A DNA stretch of 6,668 nucleotides from Mycobacterium sp. GTDB lineage: Bacteria > Actinomycetota > Actinomycetes > Mycobacteriales > Mycobacteriaceae. Position numbers and translations under genes: made by a program. Below are positions 5,793 through 6,668 of this stretch, piece after piece. The DNA lies in the NCBI GenBank assembly GCA_018882545.1, contig VERS01000118.1, positions 1 through 6,668 of the forward strand. The letters run 5' to 3'. The stretch's first letter is position 1. Each line of letters opens with the position of its first letter. A model generated the notes under the pieces. The model did not search any database, was not told where the DNA came from, and saw only the letters and a list, made by a program, of their open reading frames with translations.

Positions 5793-5800
5793 ACTCAGCG
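5787..5800. terminator. Palindrome spanning the stop codons of the CtaG and chaperone genes
   Basis: CGCTGA at 5787–5792 and TCAGCG at 5795–5800 are perfect inverted copies separated by AC. As RNA this gives a five-pair stem with an AACU loop. The TGA of the + strand gene and the TGA of the − strand gene lie inside the arms, and the genes are only two bases apart. There is no T-run. A TGA/TCA core is automatic for such a junction; the extra three pairs per arm are the informative part. Confidence 0.4.
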
Positions 5801-6010
5801 CACCAGCGTGTAATCGCCCTCCTCGGCGAGCGCGGCCTGCACCTCGTCGTCGGCGAGTTGCCGGGACGCCTGCACATGGACCGTCGAGGCCCCATCGGAC
5901 ACCAGATCGACCCGCACGGAGTCGACGCCGGCCAGCCCGCTCAGCGCGTCGGTGACATGGCTGACGCAGTTCTGGCAGCTCAGCCCGGTGACCGAAAACG
6001 TCTGCGACAT
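5795..6010 (-). CDS. Heavy-metal-associated (HMA) domain protein, copper chaperone-like
   Basis: This 71-residue soluble protein is a single HMA domain, the usual length for CopZ/Atx1-type chaperones. The metal site is G9-L10-S11-C12-Q-N-C15-V, the family motif GMxCxxCV with Leu in place of Met. H18 follows in the first helix, and a Tyr near the C-terminus (Y67) occupies the loop facing the site. Such proteins bind Cu(I) through the two cysteines and pass it to P1B ATPases in the cytoplasm. The ATG lies one base after the ATPase stop (TGAGATG on the − strand) and GGAG sits four bases upstream inside the ATPase gene, so the two are almost certainly cotranscribed and translationally coupled. 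Copper specificity is inferred from the neighbours; an Ag(I) or Zn(II) role cannot be excluded from the motif alone. Confidence 0.93.
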   Translation of the reverse strand: MSQTFSVTGLSCQNCVSHVTDALSGLAGVDSVRVDLVSDGASTVHVQASRQLADDEVQAALAEEGDYTLVR

Positions 6011-6011
6011 C

Positions 6012-6668
6012 TCACTCCGTCGGGCCGGCGGCGCCGGCGTTGCGCAGCCGCAGGCTGTTGGAGACGACGAAGAAGGACGAGAACGCCATCGCCGCGCCGG
6101 CGATCAGGGGGTTCAGCAGACCGGCTGCGGCGATCGGGATCGCTGCGACGTTGTAGCCGAACGCCCACCCCAGATTCACCCGGATGGTGCGCATCGTGGC
6201 CCGGGCCAGGTCCAGGGCCTGAGGCACCGACCGCAGATCGTCCCGCACCAGGATGACGTCGGCGGCGGCGATGGCGACGTCGGTGCCGCGGCCGATCGCC
6301 AGGCCCAGGTCCGCCGACACCAGCGCCGGTCCGTCGTTGATCCCGTCACCCACCATCGCCACCACGCGGCCGCGCTCACGCAGTTGCTCGATCACCTCGA
6401 CCTTGCCCTCCGGCAGCACCTCGGCGATGACCTCCTCGATACCGGCTTGCGCGGCGACCTCCGCGGCAGGGGTGCCGTTGTCCCCGGTGAGCGGCCCGGT
6501 GCGCAGGCCGCGTTGGTGAAGCGCGGCAACCGCCTGCGCCGCAGTGTCTTTCACCGCATCGGCTACCGCCAGCGCTGCGCAGATCGAGCCGTCCACCGCA
6601 ACCAGCACGACTGTCTGACCGAGTGCCTCGGCGGACCGGCGGGCAGCGGCGACCGGTCCGGGTACCGG
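6012..6668 (-). CDS. P1B-1-type copper-translocating P-type ATPase, C-terminal part (CtpA/CtpB/CtpV family)
   Basis: 218 residues are visible; the N-terminal metal-binding domain, first membrane helices and phosphorylation site (DKTGT) lie beyond the window edge. Numbered from the edge, TGDN starts at 61 (P-domain), [10 protein letters not shown] spans 107–116 (Mg2+-binding hinge), and the last two membrane helices follow. Helix 7 has N165…Y172-N173 and helix 8 has M194-AF-S197-S198, the N…YN and MxxSS ligand sets that define Cu(I) transport in P1B-1 ATPases. The enzyme uses ATP to move Cu(I) across the plasma membrane. In M. tuberculosis the Rv0102 homologue converges on ctpB (Rv0103c), so ctpB is the best-supported orthologue by position, but the visible C-terminus is also very like CtpV and CtpA and no symbol is assigned. 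It is followed one base later by its probable chaperone gene. Confidence 0.95.
   Translation of the reverse strand, partial: PVPGPVAAARRSAEALGQTVVLVAVDGSICAALAVADAVKDTAAQAVAALHQRGLRTGPLTGDNGTPAAEVAAQAGIEEVIAEVLPEGKVEVIEQLRERGRVVAMVGDGINDGPALVSADLGLAIGRGTDVAIAAADVILVRDDLRSVPQALDLARATMRTIRVNLGWAFGYNVAAIPIAAAGLLNPLIAGAAMAFSSFFVVSNSLRLRNAGAAGPTE

Overview
The window is very GC-rich, with codon third positions almost all G or C. Protein by protein it reads as a mycobacterial chromosome (Mycobacterium or Mycolicibacterium): a CopD–CtaG fusion like M. tuberculosis Rv0102, a Ctp-type copper ATPase, a DUF5134 membrane protein, and a small zinc-finger membrane protein like Rv0093c. The species assignment is from recognition of these families; no search was run.

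Layout. Positions 1–2294 (+) hold most of a very long pentapeptide-repeat protein whose start lies before the window. After 70 bases comes 2365–3066 (+), a membrane protein with an N-terminal zinc-binding anti-sigma (ZAS/zf-HC2) domain. It runs tail-to-tail into 3086–3742 (−), a six-helix DUF5134 membrane protein with a His-rich loop. That gene is divergent, across a 112-base intergenic region, from 3855–5792 (+), the 645-residue CopD–CtaG fusion. The fusion in turn meets tail-to-tail (2-base gap) a two-gene − strand unit: a 71-residue heavy-metal-associated (copper chaperone-like) protein at 5795–6010, and the C-terminal third or so of a P1B-1 copper ATPase at 6012–6668, cut by the window edge. 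No intergenic gap exceeds about 115 bases, and I see no RNA gene, mobile element or CRISPR array.

How the genes fit together. From about 3086 onward this is a copper-handling neighbourhood: a P-type ATPase with Cu(I) transport motifs, a translationally coupled CxxC chaperone, a CopD/CtaG membrane protein (copper transport and copper insertion into cytochrome oxidase), and a DUF5134 protein that looks like a membrane copper binder. The most distinctive observation is in the DUF5134 protein. The second helix of each of its three two-helix units carries the same [H/Q]-x2-M-x3-M-x2-M pattern, so one face of each helix is lined with copper-type ligands. The anti-sigma-like protein has no sigma gene beside it and carries an H-x4-H-x4-H loop predicted to face outward, so it may be a metal-responsive regulator. 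The pentapeptide protein has no visible functional link to the copper genes.
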